A stretch of 64,000 nt of DNA from an uncultured Bacteroidota bacterium (GCA_913062555.1 CAJXVU010000009.1:38540-102539), one strand, 5' to 3'. Counted from the first letter of the stretch, positions 36,607-45,187 are shown. Numbers and translations are program-made. Notes: generated by a model not told the origin, from the sequence alone.

Positions 36607-36664
36607 TACTATTATTGCATCAGGTTTTACCACATTGGCATCACGAACATGAAGTTGAACATAC
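36590..36664 (+). pseudogene. Fragment of the metal-operon first gene fused to repeat D
   Basis: This segment matches 45543-45616 almost base for base (ATTATTGCATCAGG, CCACATTGGCATCACG, ATGAAGTTGA). It corresponds to residues 14-37 of the His-rich membrane protein, minus its start. In the intact locus the repeat copy ends about 175 bases before this piece; here they are joined at a shared TTTAGGGATT. It is therefore a duplicated, internally deleted relic. Confidence 0.85.
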
Positions 36665-36722
36665 TTTTTGATGTTAAAGATAAATGACGAGTTTTTTCTC
36701 ATTTAGACGGGACAGAACCCGC
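36664..36722. repeat. Dispersed 59-bp repeat, first copy
   Basis: The bases CTTTTTGATGTTAAA, TTTTTCTCATTTAGA and GGACAGAACCCG are shared, in the same order and spacing, with 40188-40245. Both copies lie directly past the 3' ends of minus-strand genes (AraC gene and GNAT gene). It is probably a transcribed tail or a short mobile repeat. Confidence 0.8.
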
Positions 36723-36733
36723 AATCTTCCTGA

Positions 36734-37615
36734 TTAGCTCGTAGCTCGCGCAAATCCAATAGTTTTCCTAAATATAGTTGGAGACACATCTACTTTATTC
36801 TTAAAGAAACGGCTAAAATAATGCTCATCATCATAGCCCAACATATAAGCAATCTCTTTTACTGACTTATTTGTTAGATACAATTCTCTTTTTGCTTCAA
36901 TTATAATTCTTTCTGTAATTAAATTTGTTAAAGTCTTATCGAAATGGCTTTTTGTAATCTTTGCTAAAGCCTTTGGGCTTATATTCAATAATTCAGCATA
37001 TTCACTAGCTGAATGCTTGGTTTTAAAATGAGTCTCAATAAGATTTTTTAACTTTTGGAGCTTAAATGGCTCCTTACTATCTGACACAGTTGCTAATACT
37101 TCTGGTTGTTGTTCCACTTTTGCTCTGGAAGCATTGATTAAAAATATCTTTAAATAAGAAACTAATAATTCATATTGAGCGAGATCCGGTTTTTGAACCT
37201 CTGCTTTCATTTGAGAAATAAGCATTTCAAAATGGATTCGCGTATTATCATCCACACATAGTAAGGGTGGATTATAGATGTTGTTAAAAAGCACACCATT
37301 ACAGGCCACCTGTTCATGGTGCTTATGAATACAGAAAAAATCAGGATGAAAATTTAACACAACACCCTCAATTCGTTCCTTTTCAATGAATAAAAAAGGT
37401 TGATATGGTGTTATGGCAAACATAGTGTCTTGAGTGAAATTGTATTCTGTAAAATCAACTTTAGCAACACCACTTCCCTTTTTTATCCATATTAGTGAGT
37501 AGTAATTATAACGGCCAACATCCTCGAACTGACTATCATCTTCAAATGGAAAAACCTTTAAAGCTAAGTTTCCTGTTTGCTCATTAATAAGTGTATATGT
37601 GTTAAATATTTCCAT
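36734..37615 (-). CDS. AraC family transcriptional regulator
   Basis: The 293-residue protein has an N-terminal cupin-like ligand domain (about 20-140). Two helix-turn-helix motifs at the C-terminus are SASEYAELLNISPKALAKITKSHF and KSVKEIAYMLGYDDEHYFSRFFKNKVDVSPTIFRK. It likely controls the four genes just upstream on the same strand (37625-40092), which form a compact set. The inducer is unknown. Confidence 0.88.
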   Translation of the reverse strand: MEIFNTYTLINEQTGNLALKVFPFEDDSQFEDVGRYNYYSLIWIKKGSGVAKVDFTEYNFTQDTMFAITPYQPFLFIEKERIEGVVLNFHPDFFCIHKHHEQVACNGVLFNNIYNPPLLCVDDNTRIHFEMLISQMKAEVQKPDLAQYELLVSYLKIFLINASRAKVEQQPEVLATVSDSKEPFKLQKLKNLIETHFKTKHSASEYAELLNISPKALAKITKSHFDKTLTNLITERIIIEAKRELYLTNKSVKEIAYMLGYDDEHYFSRFFKNKVDVSPTIFRKTIGFARATS

Positions 37616-37624
37616 GCTTTTAAA

Positions 37625-38041
37625 TTATAATTTTCTATCTGTTGTTTTAATAGAAAGGTAATTAATGCTAGCATAACGTTCTTTCATCAAGCCATTTTTA
37701 TTAAACTTCCAATTTTCATTACCATAAGCTCTAAACCATTGACCATCTATGTTTTGAAATTCGTATTCAAAGCGAACTGCAATTCTATTGTCGGTAAATG
37801 CCCATAATTCTTTCTTTAATTTATAATTGATTTCTTGTTTCCATTTATTACTTAAAAAAGCAACAACATCTTCTCTCCCATTTATAAACTCAGATTTATT
37901 TCTCCAAACTGTATCTATGCTATATGCCATAGACACTTTTTTAGGGTCTTGACTATTCCAAGCATTTTCTGCTAATTGTACCTTCTCCTTAGCCGTTTTT
38001 TCTGTAAAGGGAGGTAATGGAAATTTTTTTTCTTTTGTCAT
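37625..38041 (-). CDS. NTF2-like/DUF1348 protein
   Basis: The 138-residue protein has the NTF2/SnoaL-like fold, with the DUF1348 blocks LPPFTEKTAKEKVQLAENAWNSQDP, VWRNKSEFINGREDVVAFL and RYASINYL. Such proteins are small ligand-binding or isomerase-like domains. Function is undefined. It lies nine bases from the AraC gene, in the same direction, and downstream of a YHS gene. Confidence 0.75.
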   Translation of the reverse strand: MTKEKKFPLPPFTEKTAKEKVQLAENAWNSQDPKKVSMAYSIDTVWRNKSEFINGREDVVAFLSNKWKQEINYKLKKELWAFTDNRIAVRFEYEFQNIDGQWFRAYGNENWKFNKNGLMKERYASINYLSIKTTDRKL

Positions 38042-38119
38042 ATTGTATGTGTCTTTTTGATATTAAAAAAGGCAAGCGCATCTAAAAAAGATTGCACCTG
38101 CCCAAAACAAACATGAAAA

Positions 38120-38590
38120 TCACTTCTTAATGTTTTTGACTTTTTGCCAATTTTTATGTGCCGCTTTGTGCAATTCTGTCGTACGAGCGTTCCAATTTAA
38201 AATAGTACTAAACTGTTTCCCATTAAAGGGTGCATTAAAAAACAAGTATAATTTTCCATCTTTAATGTCGTATGATTCTGGGTCTATTGGGAATTTTGCC
38301 GATTTTGCACCAACTCCCCAGGCACAAAAGCCTCCAAATTGTGGTAAATATTTGTTTGGAGATTTTTTAAAAGTGGCTCTGTTGGCCTTTGTATGAAAAT
38401 AATAGGTTACCCCATTGTTTTGAGCAGAAAAACTTTCAAAACCTCGTTTTGCTTCACCCGAAAAATAGGATACAACATCATAACCTCCTATGGCTACTTT
38501 GTTATCGTCAACCGGTGCAATTTGTGCATTAGCACTGTTGCTTATTGCTAGTATAATAACTAAACTTAAAATTAATTTTAATCCTTTCAT
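38120..38590 (-). CDS. Exported YHS domain protein
   Basis: The 156-residue protein has a signal peptide (MKGLKLILSLVIILAISNSANAQ). A YHS domain follows: VAIGGYDVVSYFSGEAKRGFESFSAQNNGVTYYFHTKANRATFKKSPNKYLPQFGGFCAWG. YHS domains bind metals or act as small redox or chaperone modules. The Cys in GFCAWG is notable. It lies between an NTF2-like protein and an AhpD-like protein. Confidence 0.8.
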   Translation of the reverse strand: MKGLKLILSLVIILAISNSANAQIAPVDDNKVAIGGYDVVSYFSGEAKRGFESFSAQNNGVTYYFHTKANRATFKKSPNKYLPQFGGFCAWGVGAKSAKFPIDPESYDIKDGKLYLFFNAPFNGKQFSTILNWNARTTELHKAAHKNWQKVKNIKK

Positions 38591-38610
38591 CTTTTTTTAT
38601 TTTATAATAA

Positions 38611-39156
38611 TTAAACTACAGCCGCTTTAACTGCAGGGAAATCAATTTCTGTATTTGCCGTATTGTTTAAATAATTTGTAAGCACATTTAACGCAACATG
38701 AGCTACTACTTCTCCGATGTCTCCATCAGAATATCCCGCAGCTTTTATGGCGTGCACATCATCATTATTGACCATACCAGCTTTGTTTACTAAAGTTTTC
38801 GCAAATGTTAATGCAGCTTCTGTCTTTTGATTATTATTTTTTCCATCCCTTGCCTGTGCCAAAGATGAAGCATCGATATTTACCAGTTTTTCCCCAATAA
38901 ATGAATGGGCAGATAAACAATAATTACAGGCATTTGCTTCAGCAACTGTTAAAGCAATCAATTCACCTGTTTTACTTCCCAAAGAACCTTTACTTAGGGC
39001 ATCACTAAGATTTAAATAGCCTTCTAAAACAGCAGCAGAATTCCCCATAGTTCTCATCATATTAGGAACCATTCCTAATTTACTTTTTATTCCTTCGAAT
39101 AGTTCTTTAGATCTGCCTGTTGCTTCATTTGGATCTAATGCTTTTAAACGTGTCAT
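38611..39156 (-). CDS. AhpD-like carboxymuconolactone decarboxylase-family protein
   Basis: The 181-residue protein has the AhpD-type motif ALTVAEANACNYCLSAHSFIGEKL, with the CX2C...H redox centre. It is most likely a peroxidase-like or thiol carrier protein of the periplasm or cytosol; no signal is seen. It is 20 bases upstream of the YHS gene. A related gene is at 21858. Substrate unknown. Confidence 0.8.
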   Translation of the reverse strand: MTRLKALDPNEATGRSKELFEGIKSKLGMVPNMMRTMGNSAAVLEGYLNLSDALSKGSLGSKTGELIALTVAEANACNYCLSAHSFIGEKLVNIDASSLAQARDGKNNNQKTEAALTFAKTLVNKAGMVNNDDVHAIKAAGYSDGDIGEVVAHVALNVLTNYLNNTANTEIDFPAVKAAVV

Positions 39157-39295
39157 ATATTTTTATTTAATTATGTTGTCATTATTGACACTACAAAGGT
39201 GTAACACCTATTGAATATATAAAATGGATAAAACACATTAATTGGTGGATATTTTTTCCATTCGAGAGTTTCTATATCACTAGATTATATTCATA

Positions 39296-39336
39296 AAAAA
39301 GACAAGAACCATATACTTGTGATTCTTGCCTTTTGA
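39296..39336 (-). terminator. Terminator downstream of the isochorismatase-like gene
   Basis: On the minus strand AAAGGCAAGAA and TTCTTGTCTTT pair with one G-T, around a 14-base loop, followed by T-run. It separates the gene at 39367 from the AhpD-like gene, so the latter needs its own promoter. Confidence 0.6.
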
Positions 39337-39366
39337 ATACCAACTTTAATTTAAGTGAAATGAAAC

Positions 39367-40092
39367 CTATTTTTGCATTTTAAGCTCTTTTACAAGCTCT
39401 TCAGTGGTAAATAATTTACTAGAAATCAGCTTGTAATTAGTTTGAGCAGCCTGATTACCATTTAATCCTGGTAGTTTCGCAGAGGCCGTAGCATCTCCAA
39501 CAACGGCAACTTCAAAACCATTTTCAATTAATTCACGCATATGAGATTCTACACATAGATTGCCAGACATTCCTGCTAATATAACTTTATCGATTTTTTG
39601 TTTTCTTAACTGTAAGGCTAAGTCATTTGACTCAGAACCAAAAACCTTATGCGGACTCGAAACTACTACATCATCTTTGTTAATGTATTTTTTATAACGA
39701 GGTAACCAATCTGCTCCCGATCCTTTAAAACCTCTAGTCTTTAATTGGTCGCCTCTATCAAACATATTTATGTTGTGCATAAGCTTCTCAAGGGTGCCTT
39801 CAAATTTCCATTCATGGTCATGCTCATAATAATAATGAGGTGAAATAAAAACAGGAATGTTATACTCTTCACCTAGTTTAAAAATTGTTTCCAAGTTTTC
39901 AATGGTATTGTTTTCCATTACACTTTCCCCTACAGCTCCCCATGCAACGCCTTGAGGGCTTAAAAAATCGTTTTGTGGATCTGTAATGACTATCGCTGTA
40001 TGTTCGTCAATAATAAATCCTGGTTCTGGTAATTGGGCAAAAACGCTTGTAATTCCCATAATAAATACTAATGTTCTAAATAATTTTTTCAT
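39367..40092 (-). CDS. Exported isochorismatase-like cysteine hydrolase
   Basis: The 241-residue protein has a signal peptide (MKKLFRTLVFIMGITSVFAQ). The isochorismatase-fold blocks are AIVITDPQNDFLSP (Asp of the triad), a DRGDQLKTRGF region, and KVILAGMSGNLCVESHMRELIENGFEVAVVGDATAS with the nucleophilic Cys in NLCVESH. It should hydrolyse an amide or ester in the periplasm, the location being inferred from the signal. It is part of the AraC-controlled set. Confidence 0.8.
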   Translation of the reverse strand: MKKLFRTLVFIMGITSVFAQLPEPGFIIDEHTAIVITDPQNDFLSPQGVAWGAVGESVMENNTIENLETIFKLGEEYNIPVFISPHYYYEHDHEWKFEGTLEKLMHNINMFDRGDQLKTRGFKGSGADWLPRYKKYINKDDVVVSSPHKVFGSESNDLALQLRKQKIDKVILAGMSGNLCVESHMRELIENGFEVAVVGDATASAKLPGLNGNQAAQTNYKLISSKLFTTEELVKELKMQK

Positions 40093-40187
40093 TTTATTAA
40101 ATGTTTTTAATTAAACTTTATTTTATGGTACAAAGATGAGCACTCCTTTAGAGATATTAAATGGACGATTTACGCTAGTGAATGGAC

Positions 40188-40245
40188 TTTTTGATGTTAA
40201 ATAAAAATGATTAGCTTTTTCTCATTTAGATTGGACAGAACCCGA
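40188..40245. repeat. Dispersed 59-bp repeat, second copy
   Basis: This is the partner of the element at 36664-36722, sharing CTTTTTGATGTTAAA, TTTTTCTCATTTAGA and GGACAGAACCCG in order. It follows the GNAT gene (minus strand) by 10 bases. Confidence 0.8.
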
Positions 40246-40255
40246 TTTGCTTTGT

Positions 40256-41002
40256 TTATATAGGTTGTTGTAAGACGTAATTTTTCATCATGAATTGTTC
40301 TTCAAACCCCAATTTCAAATAAAGGTTTTTACCCATATCAGAGGCTTGTAATGTTATAAATTTATTGCCGGATTCATTAGATAAGTTTATAAGTAATTTC
40401 ATTATTTGTTCGGCATAACCTCTTCTTCTCATTTCAGGTGGAATTCCAACCGAATGAACACCCATAACATTTTCAGTTTTATGTATTATTGCGGTTCCTA
40501 TAGGTTTATTATTGTGATAGGCTATATAATAATCTATAGTATCCACGGTTTTTATAACTGTTTCAGAACTGATTGTATATCCAAAGGATTTTTTAAAGAG
40601 ATCAGACCATATTTTGGCGTTAAAATTGGTGGTAACAAGTTCAATGCTCAAGTCTTTTTTAGTTGCAAAAAGTCCGGCGGGTTTTAATGCCATTCCAACT
40701 TGCTCAAATTTTACTTTAAATCCATTTTGTTCTAAAATTTTAAGTGCGTTTTTGTTATTAATTCCCCAAATTGCTAAGGACATGTTTGTTGGTAAAGTGG
40801 CTAATTTTATTTTAACCAAATTGATGGTTTCCTGGGTTAATTCTTGATTAAGCCATAGTTTATTAGGCCATTCAGAACCGTTAATTTCGCAATATTCGAA
40901 TTCTGAAGTTTTGTAATAGGAATCGAAGGGCATACTAACTGTTTTCCAAAGAGAAATAAGGTTTTCAATATTAGCCTTTTTTAATTTATTAGTTTCTTTC
41001 AT
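40256..41002 (-). CDS. GNAT family acetyltransferase
   Basis: The 248-residue protein has an N-terminal extension (about 1-110) and a GNAT core. The acetyl-CoA loop is VHSVGIPPEMRRRGYAEQIMKLLINLS near 185, followed by LYLKLGFEEQFM near 230. It is larger than single GNAT domains and may contain two. Its start overlaps the next gene upstream, so it belongs to the group 40256-42074. Substrate unknown. Confidence 0.8.
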   Translation of the reverse strand: MKETNKLKKANIENLISLWKTVSMPFDSYYKTSEFEYCEINGSEWPNKLWLNQELTQETINLVKIKLATLPTNMSLAIWGINNKNALKILEQNGFKVKFEQVGMALKPAGLFATKKDLSIELVTTNFNAKIWSDLFKKSFGYTISSETVIKTVDTIDYYIAYHNNKPIGTAIIHKTENVMGVHSVGIPPEMRRRGYAEQIMKLLINLSNESGNKFITLQASDMGKNLYLKLGFEEQFMMKNYVLQQPI

Positions 41003-41448
41003 TTTAAATTGATTAATATAATTCCTGATAACATAGTGATTATTCCTAGAGTTCTTTTAATTGTTATAGGTTCAGTAGGTAAGTCTAACCATCCGTAATG
41101 ACCGGCAAAAACTGAAAAAACTAATTGCCCAAATAGTCCAAGAGAAATCATGGTAGAAATCCCAAGTTTTGGAATGGTATAATAATATAGACCAATTCCC
41201 AAAACACTAAATAAGCCTCCTGTAAACCATAGATAAGTAGGGATTTGTTTTATTTCAACCCAAGTTGGGTTATTTTTAATACTAAAAACAAGAAATAGGA
41301 GTGCAAATAGTGTACTACTAAAAAAAGCGGCTAAAGAAGCAAGTAGGGGGTTTTTTAAATAGACTCCTAAAGTTGAATTTAAGCCACCTTGAACTGCTAA
41401 AAAAACACCTCCAATAACTGCCAAAAAAAACAAAACATATTGATTCAT
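40999..41448 (-). CDS. DMT superfamily small transporter (DUF606/YdcZ-like)
   Basis: The 149-residue protein has five hydrophobic segments, beginning FFLAVIGGVFLAVQGGLNSTLGVYLKNPLLASL. The GGLNS start motif is typical of the DUF606 half of the drug/metabolite transporter superfamily. It overlaps by four bases at both ends with its neighbours, showing strict co-translation with the GNAT and nitroreductase genes. These proteins often act as pairs or dimers. Confidence 0.8.
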   Translation of the reverse strand: MNQYVLFFLAVIGGVFLAVQGGLNSTLGVYLKNPLLASLAAFFSSTLFALLFLVFSIKNNPTWVEIKQIPTYLWFTGGLFSVLGIGLYYYTIPKLGISTMISLGLFGQLVFSVFAGHYGWLDLPTEPITIKRTLGIITMLSGIILINLK

Positions 41449-42074
41449 ATCACCTCAAATAATTTATTTAGCGGTTTTCTAACTTTTAGATGGAACTGTG
41501 CAGAATCTTCTTCCAATCGATAACCAATCGTTGCAATTACTGTTGCATTCAGGTTTTGTTCAGTTAGACCTAAAATCGCATTATACTTTTCAGAATCAAA
41601 CCCTTCCATCGGACATGCATCTATTTTTAATTCTGCACAAGCATTAATTAAGTTGCCAAGTGCGAGGTAGGTTTGTCTAACAGTCCAATTATTCTGTTCA
41701 AGCTTAGTCATTTCATCAATTTTTGCTTTGATAAAATCTCCATAACCATTTAGATTATTGATATGTATATCTTGCGTTTTTGCGGTTAATTCCAAAAACT
41801 CATCAACATTTTTAGTATTTACGTTTGTATAATTACAAAAAATGAATAGATGTGAAGCGTCTGTAATTTGACTTTGCTCCCATGACGCAGGTTTTAATTT
41901 TTCTCTTAACTCTTTATCTTCAATTATTAGAACTTTGTACAATTGCAGCCCATATGAGGATACTGATAATTGGACAACTTCCATTAACTTATTTAAATTT
42001 TCTTGAGAAACTTTTTTTAATGAGTCAAAATGTTTAGTGGCATAGCGCCATTTAAGATTTTTTATTAGATTCAT
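41445..42074 (-). CDS. NAD(P)H-dependent nitroreductase-family oxidoreductase
   Basis: The 209-residue protein has the nitroreductase/NfsB-type plan: WRYATKHFD at the start, SVSSYGLQLYKVLII near 40, RQTYLALGNLINACAELKIDACPMEGFD near 130 and LNATVIATIGYR near 180. It is a cytosolic FMN enzyme reducing quinones, nitro compounds or enones. It forms one unit with the DMT and GNAT genes downstream. Confidence 0.85.
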   Translation of the reverse strand: MNLIKNLKWRYATKHFDSLKKVSQENLNKLMEVVQLSVSSYGLQLYKVLIIEDKELREKLKPASWEQSQITDASHLFIFCNYTNVNTKNVDEFLELTAKTQDIHINNLNGYGDFIKAKIDEMTKLEQNNWTVRQTYLALGNLINACAELKIDACPMEGFDSEKYNAILGLTEQNLNATVIATIGYRLEEDSAQFHLKVRKPLNKLFEVI

Positions 42075-42139
42075 GTTATTTTTTATTTATTTGACAAAAT
42101 TATCATGAAACTATAGTCCTTGCATTTACATATGTTGAT

Positions 42140-42745
42140 TTAATGATTTTTCTTAAATTTTTTTCGAATTCTACTTAACTGAGTTGGGGTAATTCCTAAA
42201 TGGGCAGCAATGTGTAATTGTTGTATTCTTTGGTCAATGTTGGGATGTTCAGAGAGTAGTTTTAGATATCTTTCAGAGGCATTCTCCATTACTAAAGATA
42301 TTTCCCTTTGTTCTTTTTCAATTACCCAATTGTTTTCCAAATAGGCGATATAGAAATTCTTCAGGTCATTATTTTCATCAATAAAGTGTCTGTATTTTTT
42401 ATAATCAAGACTAATAAGAATAGTTTCTTCTAAAGCTTCTAAAGTGAAATTTGATGGAGTGCCTAAAAGACATGACACTGTAGATCCGGCAAAATCGGAC
42501 TCAAGAAAAATATTTTTATTATAAATATTTCCATCATAATCCGTTACATATGCTCTTAAAGCTCCTTTACAAATAAAATGCAAAGTTTTTGCGATTTGTC
42601 CATTTCTCAGCAATGTTTCATCTTTTCTTAAGGTTTGAAATGAAATAATTGAGTCAATTAATGACCAAGAATCTTTAGTTATTGAGGAATAACTTTCAAG
42701 CTTTAATTTAAGATCGGTGATATATTTTTCTTTATCGATCAGCAT
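42140..42745 (-). CDS. Crp/Fnr family transcriptional regulator
   Basis: The 201-residue protein has a cyclic-nucleotide-binding fold (KDETLLRNGQIAKTLHFICKGALRAYV) and a C-terminal helix-turn-helix (QQLHIAAHLGITPTQLSRIRKKF). No Fe-S Cys pattern typical of Fnr is seen. It is located upstream of the nitroreductase operon in the same direction, 65 bases away, and probably controls it. Confidence 0.85.
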   Translation of the reverse strand: MLIDKEKYITDLKLKLESYSSITKDSWSLIDSIISFQTLRKDETLLRNGQIAKTLHFICKGALRAYVTDYDGNIYNKNIFLESDFAGSTVSCLLGTPSNFTLEALEETILISLDYKKYRHFIDENNDLKNFYIAYLENNWVIEKEQREISLVMENASERYLKLLSEHPNIDQRIQQLHIAAHLGITPTQLSRIRKKFKKNH

Positions 42746-43057
42746 AGTACATTCTCGTTCTTTATAACTTACAACTACCTACTAAGGGCAGGTCTAATTT
42801 CCAAAGAGAAAGATAATGAATTTGTTAACAATGATTTGAGATAAAGTCTCATAAATATGTTCTCACCAATCATTGTAATTCGTTTTTCAGTTTTAGTTGA
42901 TGCTCCTTCCAAACTATTTCGACGTGGTTAAATCTATTCTTTTTTAGTCGGCGAATATCTTTCCTACAGGGAGTTGTTAATATTTCCATTATAAAATGGA
43001 TTGATAGTAAAAAGAATGGGTGATTCGTGAATTGTTTTTTGAAGTTGCAATTAACTC
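42746..43057. other. 312-base intergenic region without a convincing gene
   Basis: No open frame with plausible protein composition spans this gap. A short minus-strand ATG frame (MEILTTPCRK...) near 42990 breaks after 18 codons, although a one-base shift would restore a basic stretch RRLKKNRFNHVEIVWKEHQ, so it may be a frameshifted relic. The promoter of the Crp/Fnr gene and the end of the LysR gene should lie here. No hairpin with T-run stands out. Confidence 0.5.
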
Positions 43058-43948
43058 TTAATTATTCATGATCAACTTCTCAATCTGTTCAATTTCACTT
43101 TGTAATTTACTATGTTGTTTAGTCGCAAAATAAAAAGTGTTAAGTAATGGTTCGTGGCCTTCCCACAAAAGTTTAAGTTCGTTATTTTTTAAAGCTTTAT
43201 GGCACAAAAAATCCGGCACTAATGCAATACCATTATTGGCTTTCAAACATCGAATAATAGAAATAATATTGGGCACTAAATAATTGGATTTATACAATTG
43301 CTTCTTCTTAAAGTTTTGATGCCAAAATTTTTTAGAATACCCCAAAACATTACTAGAACCATACCACACTTGTGTTTTCAATTCTTGTTCCAGAGCATCC
43401 CATTGTTTTGTAGCAATGTGTTGTTCCAACAAAGAAGTTTCTGTAGAATTTCCAGCAACTAATAAAATGTGTTCTTTAAAAAAAGGGGCATAAACAATGG
43501 CAGCATTTTCGATTTTTTCAGGAGTAATTACCAAATCCAAAATGCCCTCATTCAACTCTTTTATCAATTGTGGGTATTCGCCGAATTGGGCAATAATATC
43601 AAAGTTAAGTGTACCTATATGCGGTTCAAAAAACACTTGGAATACTTCAGAGCACATGCCTATACTTAGGGTTTTCCGTTTGTTGGTTTTGCTTGTCCTA
43701 AAGTACTGTTCGGTATATTCAAGTTTTTTTAATGCATCAATAATATAATCGTATAGTATGATAGCACGTTCGGTAGGCACCATTTTTCTTGAAGTGCGTT
43801 CAAACAACTTATAACCGACATAAGCTTCCAGGTTGCTAATGTGTAAACTCACACCAGGTTGTGATGTAAATAGTACTTCAGAAGCATTGGTTAAATTCCC
43901 TTCTTCATAAACAGCCTTAAAAGTTCTATACCATTCTAAATTGATCAT
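43058..43948 (-). CDS. LysR family transcriptional regulator
   Basis: The 296-residue protein has the N-terminal winged HTH (MINLEWYRTFKAVYEEGNLTNASEVLFTSQPGVSLHISNLEAYVGYKLFERTSRKM). An effector domain follows from about 90. A frame extension starts with TTG at 43969; the ATG at 43948 (MINLEWYRTF) was chosen. It is divergent from a flavin oxidoreductase gene with 93 bases between them, the usual layout of a LysR-controlled target. Confidence 0.88.
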   Translation of the reverse strand: MINLEWYRTFKAVYEEGNLTNASEVLFTSQPGVSLHISNLEAYVGYKLFERTSRKMVPTERAIILYDYIIDALKKLEYTEQYFRTSKTNKRKTLSIGMCSEVFQVFFEPHIGTLNFDIIAQFGEYPQLIKELNEGILDLVITPEKIENAAIVYAPFFKEHILLVAGNSTETSLLEQHIATKQWDALEQELKTQVWYGSSNVLGYSKKFWHQNFKKKQLYKSNYLVPNIISIIRCLKANNGIALVPDFLCHKALKNNELKLLWEGHEPLLNTFYFATKQHSKLQSEIEQIEKLIMNN

Positions 43949-44010
43949 ACTATTATAATTATAATACAAATGTATGAATTTAATTATTTTTATAATACAT
44001 ATATCAGATA

Positions 44011-44018
44011 TACCTTTG
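44011..44018 (+). promoter_or_regulatory. Bacteroidota -7 box of the oxidoreductase gene
   Basis: TACCTTTG matches TAnnTTTG exactly and lies 23 bases before the ATG at 44042. No clear TTTG -33 box is found at 17-23 bases upstream, which suits a promoter needing the LysR activator. An ATAC-AAAT-GTAT dyad lies at about 43963-43975 as a candidate LysR contact. Confidence 0.5.
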
Positions 44019-44041
44019 TTCTGTAATTAACAAAAATAGAA

Positions 44042-44629
44042 ATGAAGAACATTTTAATAATAAACGGATGGCACGAGTTTGCAGTTTCAAAAGGAACATT
44101 TAACAAGTCATTATTTGATATTTCCAAAATACATTTTTCAGATAGCTCAAAGTTTCAAGTAAAAACTACAGAAATTAATACTAGTTATAGTATTTCGGAT
44201 GAGGTTGAAAAATTTGTTTGGTCCGATTTAATTATATATCATACACCCATTTGGTGGTTTGCTTTACCTTTTAATTTCAAAAAGTATTTGGATGAAGTGC
44301 TTACAGCTGGTTACGCTAACGGGATGTGGACAAGTGATGGTAGAAACCCAGAAAACCCAGAAATTAATTATGGAACAGGAGGGTTATTACAAGGTAAGGA
44401 ATATATCTTGACAACAAGTTGGAATGCACCGCAAGGCTCATTTACATTGCCTAATGAGTTTTTTAATCAGATAAGTGTCGATAATGGGCCATTATCTGGC
44501 TTCCATGGAATGAATAGATATTTGGGAATAAAATTACACACCTCATTACAGTTCCATGATGTAGAAAAAAATTCGGATACATCAAAACAATTAGAAGACT
44601 ACTCCAATTTTTTAAATAACCATTTTTAA
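44042..44629 (+). CDS. Flavodoxin-fold NAD(P)H oxidoreductase (MdaB/KefF-like)
   Basis: The 195-residue protein has the flavodoxin-like quinone reductase plan: ILIINGWHEFAVSKGTFNKSL at the start, DLIIYHTPIWWFALPFNFKKYLDEVL near 60 (the flavin and dimer region), and LTTSWNAPQGSF near 120. It resembles MdaB-type quinone reductases. LysR-controlled expression and a RidA protein two bases downstream suggest a reactive-compound defence role. Confidence 0.85.
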   Translation: MKNILIINGWHEFAVSKGTFNKSLFDISKIHFSDSSKFQVKTTEINTSYSISDEVEKFVWSDLIIYHTPIWWFALPFNFKKYLDEVLTAGYANGMWTSDGRNPENPEINYGTGGLLQGKEYILTTSWNAPQGSFTLPNEFFNQISVDNGPLSGFHGMNRYLGIKLHTSLQFHDVEKNSDTSKQLEDYSNFLNNHF

Positions 44630-44631
44630 TA

Positions 44632-45147
44632 ATGAAAGCGAAAAGAAAACATATCATAGTATTAATAACGCTATTATGTTTTATGGTAGTAATATTATCA
44701 GGATGTAAGATTAGAACAGAAAACACAAAAACAAAAAACATGAAAACAGTAGAACTCATTAAAATTAATCCAGACCCATATAAGCCATATAATTTAGCGC
44801 AAGGTTATAGAGTAGATAATATGCTTTACATTTCTGGACAAGCAGCTTATGGTGACGATGGGAAGCTAGTAGGGATTAATAATTTTGACATTCAAGCAGA
44901 GCAAACCTTTAAAAATTTGAAAAGAGTGTTAGAAGCGGGAGGCTCTAGTTTAACAAATGTCATTAAAGTAACTATATTTTTAAAAGACATGAGCAACTTT
45001 AATAAAATCGTTGCTTTGCGACAAAAATATTTTACAGCTCCCTATCCAGCAGATACAATTGTAGAAATTAGCTCATTATATTCAGCAGATGCACTCATAG
45101 AAATTGAAGCAATAGCGATCATAAATACTGCTATACAAAGAAAATAG
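44632..45147 (+). CDS. RidA family protein with lipoprotein signal
   Basis: The 171-residue protein contains a complete RidA (YjgF) domain from about residue 40: INPDPYKPYNLAQGYRVDNMLYISGQAAYGDDGKLV ... NVIKVTIFLKDMSNF. The usual catalytic Arg is replaced by Lys (ALRQKYF), so imine deaminase activity is doubtful. The N-terminus is a lipoprotein-like signal (LCFMVVILSGCK, Cys25), rare for this usually cytosolic family. An internal ATG at 44740 (MKTVELIKINP) would give a cytosolic form. Confidence 0.75.
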   Translation: MKAKRKHIIVLITLLCFMVVILSGCKIRTENTKTKNMKTVELIKINPDPYKPYNLAQGYRVDNMLYISGQAAYGDDGKLVGINNFDIQAEQTFKNLKRVLEAGGSSLTNVIKVTIFLKDMSNFNKIVALRQKYFTAPYPADTIVEISSLYSADALIEIEAIAIINTAIQRK

Positions 45148-45187
45148 AAACTTCTAATTATGTAATTTGTAATGGGGTTTTTGAGGT

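Noticed and set aside
42870..42990. Frameshifted minus-strand frame with a basic stretch
   Set aside because: A one-base shift is needed after ten codons and no homologue is recognised, so it is noted only as a possible relic.
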